From positions 1,550,001 to 1,614,000 of the forward strand of contig NZ_CP107780.1 in NCBI RefSeq assembly GCF_036345175.1: DNA of 64,000 bases, read 5' to 3'. This DNA comes from Streptomyces sp. NBC_00576 (GTDB taxonomy: Bacteria; Actinomycetota; Actinomycetes; Streptomycetales; Streptomycetaceae). Under the pieces are notes generated by a model. It was not told the origin of the DNA, made no database searches, and worked only from the letters and a program-made list of their open reading frames with translations. A program made the translations under genes and the position numbers. Below are positions 42,355 through 50,087 of this stretch, one piece after another. The stretch's first letter is position 1. Every line of letters begins with the position of its first letter.

Positions 42355-43326
42355 TTGCGTCGTCTTTTAACCGGTCTCACAGCCGTCACGCTGCTGGTCA
42401 CCGCGTCGGCCTGCGGTTCGTCGAACGGTTCCGGTCCGTCGGACGGCACCACGTCGTCCGGCGGCACCACCACCCTCAAGGTCGGCATCATCCCCATCGT
42501 CGATGTCGCGCCCCTCTACCTCGGTCAGCAGAAGGGCTTCTTCAGCGAGCGCGGGCTCAAACTGTCCCTGACCCCCGCGCAGGGCGGCGCGGCCATCGTG
42601 CCGGGAGTCGTCAGCGGTCAGTTCCAGTTCGGCTTCAGCAATGTGACCTCACTGATGATCGCCCAGGCCAACAACGTGCCCGTCAAGGCCGTCGCCAACG
42701 GCATCGCATCGACCGGCGTGCAGGGCAAGGACTTCAGCGCCCTCACCGTGAAGAAGGACAGCCCGATCAGGTCGGCGAAGGACCTGGAGGGCAAGAAGGT
42801 CGCCGTCAACACCCTGAAGAACATCAACGAGACCTCGGTGCGCGAGTCGGTACGCAAGGCGGGCGGCGACCCCGACAAGGTGGACTTCGTCGAGCTGGCC
42901 TTCGACCAGATGCCCGCCGCCCTCGACGGCGGGCAGATCGACGCGGCCCAGGTCGTCGAGCCGGCCCTCGCGACCGTCAAGAGCCAGGGGGGCCGTGAGA
43001 TCGCCTGGCCACTGGTGGACGTCGCGCCGAACTGCACCGTCGCCATGTACTTCACCTCGACCCAGTACGCCCAGAAGAACCCGGAGTTGGTGAAGAAGTT
43101 CCAGGAGGCCACTGCCGAGTCCCTCGCATACGCCGACGCCCACCCGGACGAGGCCCGCCAGGCCGTTACGACGTACACCAAGATCCCGGTCGACGTGCTG
43201 GCGAAGGTGACCCTGCCGAAGTGGCCGGCCGAGGCGGACCGTGCCTCGATCGAGGCACTGGAGAAGCTGGGCGAGGCGGACGGGCTCTTCAAGCAGCCCC
43301 CGGACCTGGACAAGCTGCTGCCGTGA
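42355..43326 (+). CDS. NMT1/SsuA-like substrate-binding lipoprotein
   Basis: Extracellular binding lipoprotein of 323 residues. Lipobox VTASAC places the lipidated Cys near residue 19, followed by a Ser/Gly linker. The mature protein starts TTTLKVGIIPIVDVAPLYLG and has GQFQFGFSNVTSLMIAQANN and DLEGKKVAVNTLKNINETSV, typical of sulfonate/nitrate/pyrimidine binding proteins. The TTG start is chosen because AGGAGG lies 4 bases before it and the signal peptide begins there (RRLLTGLTAVTLLV). A permease fragment and an ATPase follow; the aromatic-demethylase operon precedes, so an aromatic ligand is conceivable. Confidence 0.83.
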   Translation: MRRLLTGLTAVTLLVTASACGSSNGSGPSDGTTSSGGTTTLKVGIIPIVDVAPLYLGQQKGFFSERGLKLSLTPAQGGAAIVPGVVSGQFQFGFSNVTSLMIAQANNVPVKAVANGIASTGVQGKDFSALTVKKDSPIRSAKDLEGKKVAVNTLKNINETSVRESVRKAGGDPDKVDFVELAFDQMPAALDGGQIDAAQVVEPALATVKSQGGREIAWPLVDVAPNCTVAMYFTSTQYAQKNPELVKKFQEATAESLAYADAHPDEARQAVTTYTKIPVDVLAKVTLPKWPAEADRASIEALEKLGEADGLFKQPPDLDKLLP

Positions 43327-43617
43327 GGGGTACGAACGCCCGTCGCCCGGATCGTCGCCGCCCTCGGCGACGAACTGTCCGACGAAACGTTCTGGACGGT
43401 GCTCGGCGACACGCTCACCTGCTGGGCGCTGGGACTGGCTGTCGCGGTGAGCGCCGGAATCGTCGTCGGCGTGGTCGTGCCGGTCATGCCGTATCGGCGC
43501 GAGGCGACGGCCTCGACGATCGAGTTCCTGCGCCCGTTCCCGTCGGTCGCGCTGATCCCGCTCGCCGTCCTCCTCTACGGCAGCGAACCCCGTGCCGCAT
43601 TTTCCGAGCGAACGTGA
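43327..43617 (+). pseudogene. Truncated ABC permease fragment
   Basis: The frame opens straight after the binding-protein stop without a usable start. It reads VARIVAALGDELSDETFWTV, then TCWALGLAVAVSAGIVVGVV and EFLRPFPSVALIPLAVLLYG, the interior of an SsuC/TauC-type permease, then ends at SEPRAAFSERT. A normal protein is 250-290 residues; this is at most 97. Both the first helices and the EAA loop plus last helices are missing, so two deletions are needed. An importer with only this cannot assemble. Confidence 0.8.
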
Positions 43618-43628
43618 AAGGGCGGTCC

Positions 43629-44489
43629 ATGGGTGCGCTTCTCGATGTATCCGGCCTGAACAAGGTCTACGAGGGTTCAGGGCGCCGGGTCGAGGCGGTG
43701 CGGGACCTCACCTTCAGCGTCGGGGCGGGCGAACTCGTCTGCCTGGTGGGGCCGTCGGGGTGCGGCAAGACGACACTGCTGAAGTGTGTGGGCGGACTGC
43801 TGGCGCCGACGGCAGGCCAAGTGACGCTCGCGGGGCGGCCGGTGAGCGGGCCGCCGCCCGGAATGGCGGTCGTCTTCCAGGAGTACGGCCGCAGCCTGTT
43901 CCCCTGGATGCGTGTCGGCGACAACGTGGAACTGCCTCTCAAACAGAAGGACTTGACCAAGGCTCGGCGCCGCGAACTGGTCGCGGACGCACTGCACTCG
44001 GTCGGCCTGGCGGACGCCGCAGGGGCGTACCCGTGGCAGCTGTCGGGCGGTATGCAGCAGCGGGTCGCGATCGCCCGCGCGCTCGCCTACCAGCCCGAAG
44101 TGCTGCTGATGGACGAGCCGTTCGCGGCGGTCGACGCCCAGACCCGCGCCGATCTGGAGGATCTCGTACGAGGGCTGTGGAAGGAGCGCGGGATCACGAT
44201 CCTGTTCGTCACGCACGACATCGACGAGGCCGTGTACCTGGGTGAGCGGGTGATCGTCCTGTCCGCGTCCCCGACCGTCGTCAAGGAGCAGCTGAAGATC
44301 GATCTGCCGGACGAGCGCGACCAGTTGCACACCCGGGTCGCCCCGCGCTTCGCCGAGCTGCGCACGCATGTCTACGAGCAGATCCAGGCGGCCAAGCGCG
44401 GAAACCCGACACCCGACCCGCCGGACAGGACCGAGGACAAGACGATCAGGGACAAGACGATCGAGGACAGGACGGAGGACAGGACCTGA
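43629..44489 (+). CDS. ABC transporter ATP-binding protein, SsuB/TauB-like
   Basis: ATPase of 286 residues. Walker A is GPSGCGKTT, the Q-loop VVFQEYGRSLFPWM, the signature LSGGMQQRVAIARAL, Walker B LLMDEPFAAVD and the switch VTHDIDEAVYL, all typical of nitrate/sulfonate/taurine importers. The last 20 residues are a charged quasi-repeat (RTEDKTIRDKTIEDRT...) that is not part of the family. ATG 43629 follows AAAGGGCGG. Its partner permease is only a fragment, so it must be silent, share another permease, or be decaying. Confidence 0.83.
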   Translation: MGALLDVSGLNKVYEGSGRRVEAVRDLTFSVGAGELVCLVGPSGCGKTTLLKCVGGLLAPTAGQVTLAGRPVSGPPPGMAVVFQEYGRSLFPWMRVGDNVELPLKQKDLTKARRRELVADALHSVGLADAAGAYPWQLSGGMQQRVAIARALAYQPEVLLMDEPFAAVDAQTRADLEDLVRGLWKERGITILFVTHDIDEAVYLGERVIVLSASPTVVKEQLKIDLPDERDQLHTRVAPRFAELRTHVYEQIQAAKRGNPTPDPPDRTEDKTIRDKTIEDRTEDRT

Positions 44490-44506
44490 GCCGGTGACAG
44501 GGCGGT

Positions 44507-44551
44507 GGCCCCGGTGCCGTCGGCGACCTGAACGCCGACGGTTCCGGGGCC
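44507..44551. terminator. Bidirectional terminator between convergent genes
   Basis: GGCCCCGG-(T)-GCCGTCGGCG folds onto CGCCGACGG-TT-CCGGGGCC with a 7-base loop, a stem of about 18 base pairs lying between stops at 44489 and 44562. Confidence 0.8.
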
Positions 44552-44561
44552 AGGTCCCGTC

Positions 44562-45257
44562 TCACGCCTCCGGGGCCGGCACCACGCTCAGGTGGCTCGC
44601 CGAGCGACGCGGGCGGCGTGGTCTGCGCGGGGCGTCCGCCGGGCGCCGCGTCTCGCGGAGCACCAGCGTCAGCCTCGTATAGCCCATGTCCTCAAGGGCC
44701 TTGGGGGTCTCGCACACGATGCGGCACGTGGTGGCGCCCCAGCGCGGGTCGGGGTGCACCAGCGGGCGTACGGCCCCGTCCTGCTCGACGGCCTCCGCGC
44801 CGACCGCCCGGATCCAGTGCGGCAGACCCTGCCGGTAGGCCGCCTCCATGATCGGGTCCTGGGCGATGTCCCGGCGGATGGACTGGAGGCCGCGGTCCTG
44901 GGCGTGCCTCTCCACGGCGGCGGCGAACTGGGCGAGCATCGGCAGGCACCAACTCGACTCGTGCTCGCCGAGGACCGTGCCCGCGTCCGGGTGGAAAAGG
45001 ACGAAACGGAGGAAGTTGTCGCCCGGCATGGCTGTGGGGTGCGGGCCGACCGCGCGGAAAAGTGTCTCGAACCCGGTGTTGGAGAGGACCACGTCCCACC
45101 GGTGGTCGAGGACGACCGACGGAAAGGGCACGGCCTCCAGGAGCGTGGCGTAGTCCCGCAGATACGCCTGGGCCTCGGGACTCTCGGGGACGGGCCGCGG
45201 CGCCGGCCGCTGCCCACCTGCCTGAAATGCCATCGGGAGGTCACCCCTCTTGCTCAT
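44562..45257 (-). CDS. Stand-alone MmyB-type ligand-binding protein without HTH
   Basis: A 231-residue cytoplasmic protein. VPFPSVVLDHRWDVVLSNTG, GPHPTAMPGDNFLRFVLFHP and AAVERHAQD, then VHPDPRWGATTCRIVCET match the MmyB ligand-binding domain normally found behind an XRE helix-turn-helix. Here the N-terminal 40 residues are polar and lack any helix-turn-helix. The C-terminus is a basic Arg/Pro-rich tail. Start 45257 follows GAAGG; ATG 45233 is an alternative. Such a protein may act as a ligand-responsive accessory to another regulator, for example the XRE protein divergent from it. Confidence 0.72.
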   Translation of the reverse strand: MSKRGDLPMAFQAGGQRPAPRPVPESPEAQAYLRDYATLLEAVPFPSVVLDHRWDVVLSNTGFETLFRAVGPHPTAMPGDNFLRFVLFHPDAGTVLGEHESSWCLPMLAQFAAAVERHAQDRGLQSIRRDIAQDPIMEAAYRQGLPHWIRAVGAEAVEQDGAVRPLVHPDPRWGATTCRIVCETPKALEDMGYTRLTLVLRETRRPADAPRRPRRPRRSASHLSVVPAPEA

Positions 45258-45472
45258 GCGGCCTTCACGCGGCGCCCTGATCCTGCTGCCCCGCTATAAC
45301 CCGTGTCAACTATCGTGGCATTTCATGCCCGTTGACGGCTGAATCTGGCCACAGATGTGGCGAGAGCTGGATGTGAGTTCGAACAACCCGCTACTCTCTC
45401 CGGGCAGTTCACAGCAACAGCGGCGACGTATACGAAAACCCAGAAGACACAGAAGACGTAGGAGACCTGTCG

Positions 45473-46129
45473 GTGACGGATGGCTACGAGGTTCCGGGCG
45501 CCACGGCGACGGTTCTGCTGGCCGCAGTCGTGACCCGCGTCACCGCGCTCGCGGACCGGCTCGGCGTACCGCATACCGAGGTCTTCCACACCGGGCGGCT
45601 CTCCGCCGCGTCCGGCGTCCCGGAGAGCGTCGTCAAGGCCCTGCTGAGCGGGCAGAGCGCCGGCGAACCCGATCTCCAGGCCCGTTTCCTTCAGCGGCTG
45701 GGCCTCCTGCGCCGTACCCGGCTCAAGCCGAACGGCCGCAAGTACACACAGCAGGAGATCGCCGACGGTGCCGGAATGTCGCGCCAGCAGGCGGGCGCCC
45801 TCATCAACGGCGACCGGCGCCCCACCATGGAGCACTGCGACGCCATCCAGCGCTTCTTCAGAGTGCACGCCGGTTTCCTCACCGCGGAGGATCCCGAAGC
45901 GCTCGCGGGGGCCCTCCAGCGCTCCGAACAGGAGCTTCTCCAGCAGCTCGCCGGCCGTGAGCGCGAGGCGGCGAAGGCCGCCGACGACCCGCTGGAGCGG
46001 CTGCTGCAGGACCACGGCGTCCGCGGAATCGCCTGGCGGGCCGCGCAGCTGCCCTCCGACCAGCACCGCGACAAGGTCGCCGAATGGCTGGACATGCTTC
46101 TGGAGAGCGTCAAGCGGCCGGAGTCGTGA
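45473..46129 (+). CDS. XRE-like regulator, first gene of a three-gene cassette
   Basis: A 218-residue DNA-binding protein. The helix-turn-helix lies at about residues 88-120 (YTQQEIADGAGMSRQQAGAL). The N-terminal 80 residues form a helical region with ALADRLGVPHTEVFHTGRLS; residues after 150 are a charged helix. GGAGACC lies 7 bases before GTG 45473. The stop overlaps the GTG of the metalloprotease-like gene. In this family the second gene usually encodes an ImmA/IrrE-type protein that cleaves or inactivates the regulator; whether that happens here is inference. Confidence 0.75.
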   Translation: MTDGYEVPGATATVLLAAVVTRVTALADRLGVPHTEVFHTGRLSAASGVPESVVKALLSGQSAGEPDLQARFLQRLGLLRRTRLKPNGRKYTQQEIADGAGMSRQQAGALINGDRRPTMEHCDAIQRFFRVHAGFLTAEDPEALAGALQRSEQELLQQLAGREREAAKAADDPLERLLQDHGVRGIAWRAAQLPSDQHRDKVAEWLDMLLESVKRPES

Positions 46130-46689
46130 TCCGAGGGATGACTGTGAACATCGGCAAGGACATGCGCCGCCTGTGCGGCGAGTTGGTGACCGAGCTGAAT
46201 CTTCCGGCACCTGCGGAACCCACCGACCTCTACGCCGCGCTGTGCGCCGCCATGAGCAGGCGCCGCGGACGTCCCGTGCTGTTCCGCGCGGCGCCCTTCC
46301 CGCCCGGCACGGCCAGTGGGCTGTGGCTCGACATGGCCGATCAGGACCTCATCGTGGTCGAGGAACGCACAGCGCCCGACCACCAGTTGGTGATCCTGGG
46401 CCACGAACTGTGGCACATGCAGGCCGGGCACTGCGGCCACCACGTCGAGGGCGCCGCGGTCGCCGCGCGGCTGCTCAGCGACACCGCGGACCTGCAGGCA
46501 ACGGTCCGCAAGGTGGCCGCCCGCACTCGCTCCGACCTCGCCGACGAGCAGGACGCCGAGAGCTTCGGCCTGCTGCTGGCCAGCAAGTGCCGTACGTGGC
46601 TTGCCGGTTCGGCGCGCCGACCGGTACGGCGTGACCAGCTCGCGGGCCGGATCGAGGCCTCCCTGGGCTATCGCGGGCCGCAGAGCTGA
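46126..46689 (+). CDS. ImmA/IrrE-like metalloprotease-type protein
   Basis: A 187-residue cytoplasmic protein. The zinc motif HELWHM (HExxH) lies in VILGHELWHMQAGHCGHHVE near residue 90, with a possible third ligand in the downstream DEQDAESFG. This fits ImmA/IrrE peptidases, often called ParH-like or toxin-component proteins in Streptomyces annotations. GTG 46126 overlaps the preceding stop; ATG 46138 is an alternative. Proteolysis of the XRE partner is the obvious hypothesis. The next gene starts 13 bases after the stop. Confidence 0.75.
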   Translation: MIRGMTVNIGKDMRRLCGELVTELNLPAPAEPTDLYAALCAAMSRRRGRPVLFRAAPFPPGTASGLWLDMADQDLIVVEERTAPDHQLVILGHELWHMQAGHCGHHVEGAAVAARLLSDTADLQATVRKVAARTRSDLADEQDAESFGLLLASKCRTWLAGSARRPVRRDQLAGRIEASLGYRGPQS

Positions 46690-46702
46690 GGCGGCGCCCG
46701 CT

Positions 46703-47881
46703 GTGAACGACTCCAGCTACTACGTGCCGTCCGCCGCGATGATGATCGTCCTTCTCCTCAAGGGGCGGGCGATACTGCGCGCCTGGCGCGACCCCCTGCT
46801 GCGGTCGGTGTACGCACTGCTCCTTCTCTCCGTGCTGGTGTTCCTCTTCGCCGCCCCGCCGACCATCGCCTGGGTCAACCGCGTCACCGCTGTCCCGAAC
46901 ATCTCGGCACCGCTCGTGTACTGCCTGCTGAGCGCCTTCAGCGCCTCCTGCCTGGTGCTGATCATCAACTGGCGCGGAGGACCGCCCGAGGCCACCCGGC
47001 GCGCCTCGCGTCGCTGGATCGCCGGGTACGCAGTGGTGATCGTGACGACGGCCGCCCTGTTCGCCCTGGGGGACGCGCCCGACCAGCGCCTGCGCGACTT
47101 CGACACGTACTACGCCAACACGCCGTTCATCCGAGAGATGATCGTGCTGTACCTCGTCGCTCTCACGGTCGCGAACATCGCGATGAACATGATGTGCTGG
47201 CCGTGGGCGCTGCAGGTGCACGGCTGGCTGCGGGTGGGGCTGCTCGTCATCGTGGCCGGCTTCTTCTGCAACATCGCTGTCGCGGCCACCAAGCTGACAG
47301 CCGTCGTCGCCCGCTGGAACGGCGGAAACCTCGACTATCTGAGCACGTACGTCGCCCCCGCGATGGCCGCTGCCGCGGAGGTCATCGCCGCGGCCGGCTT
47401 CTGCATCCCGCTGGCCTTCCAGCGCGTCGGGGACGTGTGGAACACCTGGTCGACGTACCGCCGTCTCAGCCCCCTGTGGCGGGAGCTCGCCCCGCTGTCG
47501 GACCACGGCGACCGCGCGGTCCGGATCGCCTGGTGGTCACCGGCCGAACTCCAGGTCACCCAACGGGAGTCCGACATCCACGACGGCATGCTCAGCCTGT
47601 ACCCGTACTTCGACCCGACCGTCCGGGCAAGCGCCTACGAAGCAGCCCGCGCCGCGGGTTCCTCCCCCGAGGGCGCCCGAGCCGAGGCGGACGCGGCCAT
47701 GGTGACGGCGGCCTTACGGGCTCGGGCGGCAGACCCGGAGGGCAGGGTCATCAGCGAGGCGGCGGCAGAGGACGACGGGCCTCCGACGGCAACTGAGGGC
47801 CCGCGTGACCTGGTGGCCATGTCCCACGCCCTGCACCGGTCTCCGGTGGTCGCCGACGTACGGGAGGGAAGGGGCTTTTAG
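46703..47881 (+). CDS. MAB_1171c-like integral membrane protein
   Basis: A 392-residue membrane protein. Seven to eight predicted helices lie in residues about 8-245 (for example AMMIVLLLKG, LLLLSVLVFLFAAPPTIAWV, GYAVVIVTTAALFALGD, LLVIVAGFFCNIAVAATKLT). A soluble C-terminal tail follows from about 255 with WWSPAELQVTQRESDIHDGM and DPTVRASAYEAARAAG. The GTG start is chosen for its position 13 bases after the protease-like gene. The same three-gene order (XRE, ImmA-like, this membrane protein) recurs in Streptomyces as I recall. Function is unknown; transport is only an annotation habit. Confidence 0.75.
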   Translation: MNDSSYYVPSAAMMIVLLLKGRAILRAWRDPLLRSVYALLLLSVLVFLFAAPPTIAWVNRVTAVPNISAPLVYCLLSAFSASCLVLIINWRGGPPEATRRASRRWIAGYAVVIVTTAALFALGDAPDQRLRDFDTYYANTPFIREMIVLYLVALTVANIAMNMMCWPWALQVHGWLRVGLLVIVAGFFCNIAVAATKLTAVVARWNGGNLDYLSTYVAPAMAAAAEVIAAAGFCIPLAFQRVGDVWNTWSTYRRLSPLWRELAPLSDHGDRAVRIAWWSPAELQVTQRESDIHDGMLSLYPYFDPTVRASAYEAARAAGSSPEGARAEADAAMVTAALRARAADPEGRVISEAAAEDDGPPTATEGPRDLVAMSHALHRSPVVADVREGRGF

Positions 47882-47925
47882 GGGCGCGGGGAACTGCGGG
47901 ACCAGCCACAACGTGCCCGCGGCCG
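47876..47925 (+). repeat. Streptomyces dispersed intergenic repeat unit
   Basis: GGGGCGCGGGGAACTGCG and the following GACCAGCCACAACG...CCCGC closely match a short motif I recall from many Streptomyces intergenic regions. It directly follows the membrane-protein stop and partly overlaps it (TTTTAGGGGCGC). Its role is not established. A genome-wide search is needed to confirm copy number. Confidence 0.6.
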
Positions 47926-47930
47926 AAACT

Positions 47931-48950
47931 CTACGTCGCACTGCGCTCGCTCACCTCGCGCAAGCCCTGTTCCACCACCTGCCCGGGCCGCCCATCAACC
48001 AGCAACTCCCGCCAATGCTCCCGACTCCACGCCGCCGGCGCACTCCCCCCGGTGAACTCCTCGACAAGAGAGACAAACCGCGCCGGATCACTGTGGAACG
48101 GAAAATGCCCCGCCCCCTCGAAAATCTCCAGCCGGCTCCCGGGCATCGCCTCGTGCGCCCCGTACGCGTGCCGCACCGGCACCACGCTGTCCCGGTCCCC
48201 CCACAGCAACATCGTCGGCATGCCCTCGGTGAGATAGCACCGATCGAGCATCGTCACGACCTGCCCCCGCCAGTCGACCACCGCCCGCAACGTACGGATG
48301 AAGGCGTTGCGCGACGTCTCGTCGGGCAACGCGTCCACGAGGGTCAGCAACTCGGGCGCGTCCTGCCCCAGATCGGTGTCCAAAAGCCTCATCAACCGTA
48401 CAGCGAGACCCACTTGGAGCCGCATGCCCGGCAACCGCAGCGCGGACAGCGCGAGATGGGCGCCGGGCAGTGAGACCGCCCGCAGGACGGGGTTGACCTC
48501 GCGGCCCACGCCGCCCGCGCTGACCAGGATGAGCCGCTCGGTGCGCTCGGGGAACTGGTAGGCGAACTGCATGGCCACCCCGCCGCCGAGGGAGTGTCCG
48601 ACGAGCGTCGCGGACTCGATGCCGAGGGTGGTGAGCAGATCGCGCACGCCGTTGGCGTAGGCGGCCACCGAGTAGTCGGCGCGCGGCTTGTCGGAGGCTC
48701 CGTGGCCGAGCAGGTCGGGGGCGATCACGGTGTGGCTGCGGGCGAGGTCGGGGATCAGCTCGGCCCAGGTCGCCGAGGAGTCGCCGATGCCGTGGATGAG
48801 GACGAGCGCGGGACCCTCGCCGGCCATGCGGAAGGCCCGGCGATATCCGTGGACGACGCGGTACCGCAGTTCCAGCTCACCGTCGCCCACCGGTCGCAGC
48901 CGTACGGCGCGTGCCGGTCCGTGACGCGGGATGTCCGTCACGCCGCTCAC
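47931..48950 (-). CDS. Alpha/beta hydrolase fold protein
   Basis: A 339-residue cytoplasmic hydrolase. LVLIHGIGDSSATWAELIPD supplies the oxyanion HG motif, DLLGHGASDKP follows, the nucleophile elbow is LVGHSLGGGVAMQFA (Ser near residue 125), the acid Asp is in LLWGDRDSVVP (near 255) and the His in GAGHFPFHSDP (near 284). A lid region (about 150-225) may set substrate. This is the canonical layout of haloperoxidase/epoxide-hydrolase-like proteins, with no further specificity visible. It is a single gene, convergent with the repeat unit. Confidence 0.85.
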   Translation of the reverse strand: MSGVTDIPRHGPARAVRLRPVGDGELELRYRVVHGYRRAFRMAGEGPALVLIHGIGDSSATWAELIPDLARSHTVIAPDLLGHGASDKPRADYSVAAYANGVRDLLTTLGIESATLVGHSLGGGVAMQFAYQFPERTERLILVSAGGVGREVNPVLRAVSLPGAHLALSALRLPGMRLQVGLAVRLMRLLDTDLGQDAPELLTLVDALPDETSRNAFIRTLRAVVDWRGQVVTMLDRCYLTEGMPTMLLWGDRDSVVPVRHAYGAHEAMPGSRLEIFEGAGHFPFHSDPARFVSLVEEFTGGSAPAAWSREHWRELLVDGRPGQVVEQGLREVSERSAT

Positions 48951-49156
48951 CTCCCCGCTTCCTGTGCCCTGAACTCCTCGCCGAAAACCCTTTCCCCTCA
49001 GCGTAGAACCCCATTCTCACGAGGCGTTTCGATGACGTTTCGCCTCCGCTAAGCGAGCGAACCGACGTGTATCGAAACGGGATTGTCAGTGGCGGGCGGC
49101 AAGCTGGGAGGTGCAGAGATGAGCACAGATGACGCCGACATGGGGAGAGCCGTCCG

Positions 49157-49384
49157 ATGCCGACCGCCGTACTGACCGACCGTGAGCGCACCGCCGTCCA
49201 GGCCTACTTGCGGCTGCTGCACACCGTCCGCGCAGCCTTCGACGTACCGCCTGGCAGCCGCCGACCACCCGTCGTGCCGCCCGCCGTCCTGGCGGAGGCG
49301 GAAGCGGCTCTGGCGGAGGCGGGCCTGACGGGCAACGAGGAGAGGTTCTTCCAGTTGCTCAGACAGGCTGGTGCGGCACACTGA
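49157..49384 (+). CDS. Small conserved-looking protein of unknown function
   Basis: A 75-residue acidic protein: LTDRERTAVQAYLRLLHTVR forms one helix, and VLAEAEAALAEAGLTGNEER a second, ending FFQLLRQAGAAH. It seems to be a helical hairpin with a proline-rich link. ATG 49157 follows GGGGAGAG. Its last 26 bases overlap the convergent phosphopantetheinyl transferase gene. I know no function. Confidence 0.6.
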   Translation: MPTAVLTDRERTAVQAYLRLLHTVRAAFDVPPGSRRPPVVPPAVLAEAEAALAEAGLTGNEERFFQLLRQAGAAH

Positions 49385-50087
49385 CCGCCGTGCCCAGCAG
49401 CCCGTTTCGAACGGTCCAGCGCCCGTCGAAGTACCCGCGTTCCCGGCCGTCGACGACCGGTCCGGGCACCAGCAGGCGGGCCCGGAAGGTTCCGCACGGA
49501 TGCGGGCCGGAGGCGGCCGTGAACTCGATGTCGGCCTCGCTGAAGTCCAGCCACTTGCCGGTGAGCGGGAACCACGCCTTGTAGACCGACTCCTTGGCAC
49601 TGAACAGCAGCCGGTCCCAGTGCACAGGGGCACCGTGCCCGCCCGGGCCGGCCGCCGCCAGTGCACGCAGGTGCACCTGTTCCGCGGGCAGGGACACGGA
49701 GTCGAGGACGCCTTCGGGCAGCGGTTGGTGGGGTTCGGCGTCGATGCCGATCGAGGCCAGGTCGGTGGCGCGGACCAGTGCGGCGGCGCAGTAGCCCTCG
49801 CAGTGGGTCATGCTGCCGACCAGACCGGCCGGCCACTGCGGGGCGCCCCGCTCACCGGGCAGCACGGGCTGCGGCGGCACGCCGAGCTTCTCCATTGCGC
49901 GGCGTGCACACCCGCGTACGAGGGTGAACTCTCGGACGCGCTTGGGCACCGCCCGGCTCACGAGCGCCTGCTCCTCGGGATACAGCGTCGTGCCCCCGGG
50001 CCCACCGGCCCCGTACGCGCCGTCGGCCGTCTCGTCACCGTACGTTTCCACGGCCACGACCGTGGCCGGAAGCAGCTCCTCGATCAC
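49359..50087 (-). CDS. Sfp-type 4'-phosphopantetheinyl transferase
   Basis: A 242-residue enzyme that transfers phosphopantetheine from CoA to carrier proteins. The N-terminal MIEELLPATVVAVE is typical of actinobacterial EntD/Sfp-like enzymes. Motifs are GSMTHCEGYCAAAL, IGIDAEPHQPLPEGV with the magnesium Asp and Glu, and FSAKESVYKAWFPLTGKWLD with the catalytic Glu-Lys pair. It overlaps the upstream phosphoesterase gene by 53 bases. No carrier-protein gene lies nearby, so it probably serves polyketide or nonribosomal peptide clusters elsewhere. Confidence 0.9.
   Translation of the reverse strand: MIEELLPATVVAVETYGDETADGAYGAGGPGGTTLYPEEQALVSRAVPKRVREFTLVRGCARRAMEKLGVPPQPVLPGERGAPQWPAGLVGSMTHCEGYCAAALVRATDLASIGIDAEPHQPLPEGVLDSVSLPAEQVHLRALAAAGPGGHGAPVHWDRLLFSAKESVYKAWFPLTGKWLDFSEADIEFTAASGPHPCGTFRARLLVPGPVVDGRERGYFDGRWTVRNGLLGTAVSVPHQPV

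Noticed and set aside
49359..50087. Phosphopantetheinyl transferase as evidence of a biosynthetic cluster here
   Set aside because: No carrier protein, synthase, adenylation or ketosynthase gene lies in the window, so the enzyme probably acts in trans.
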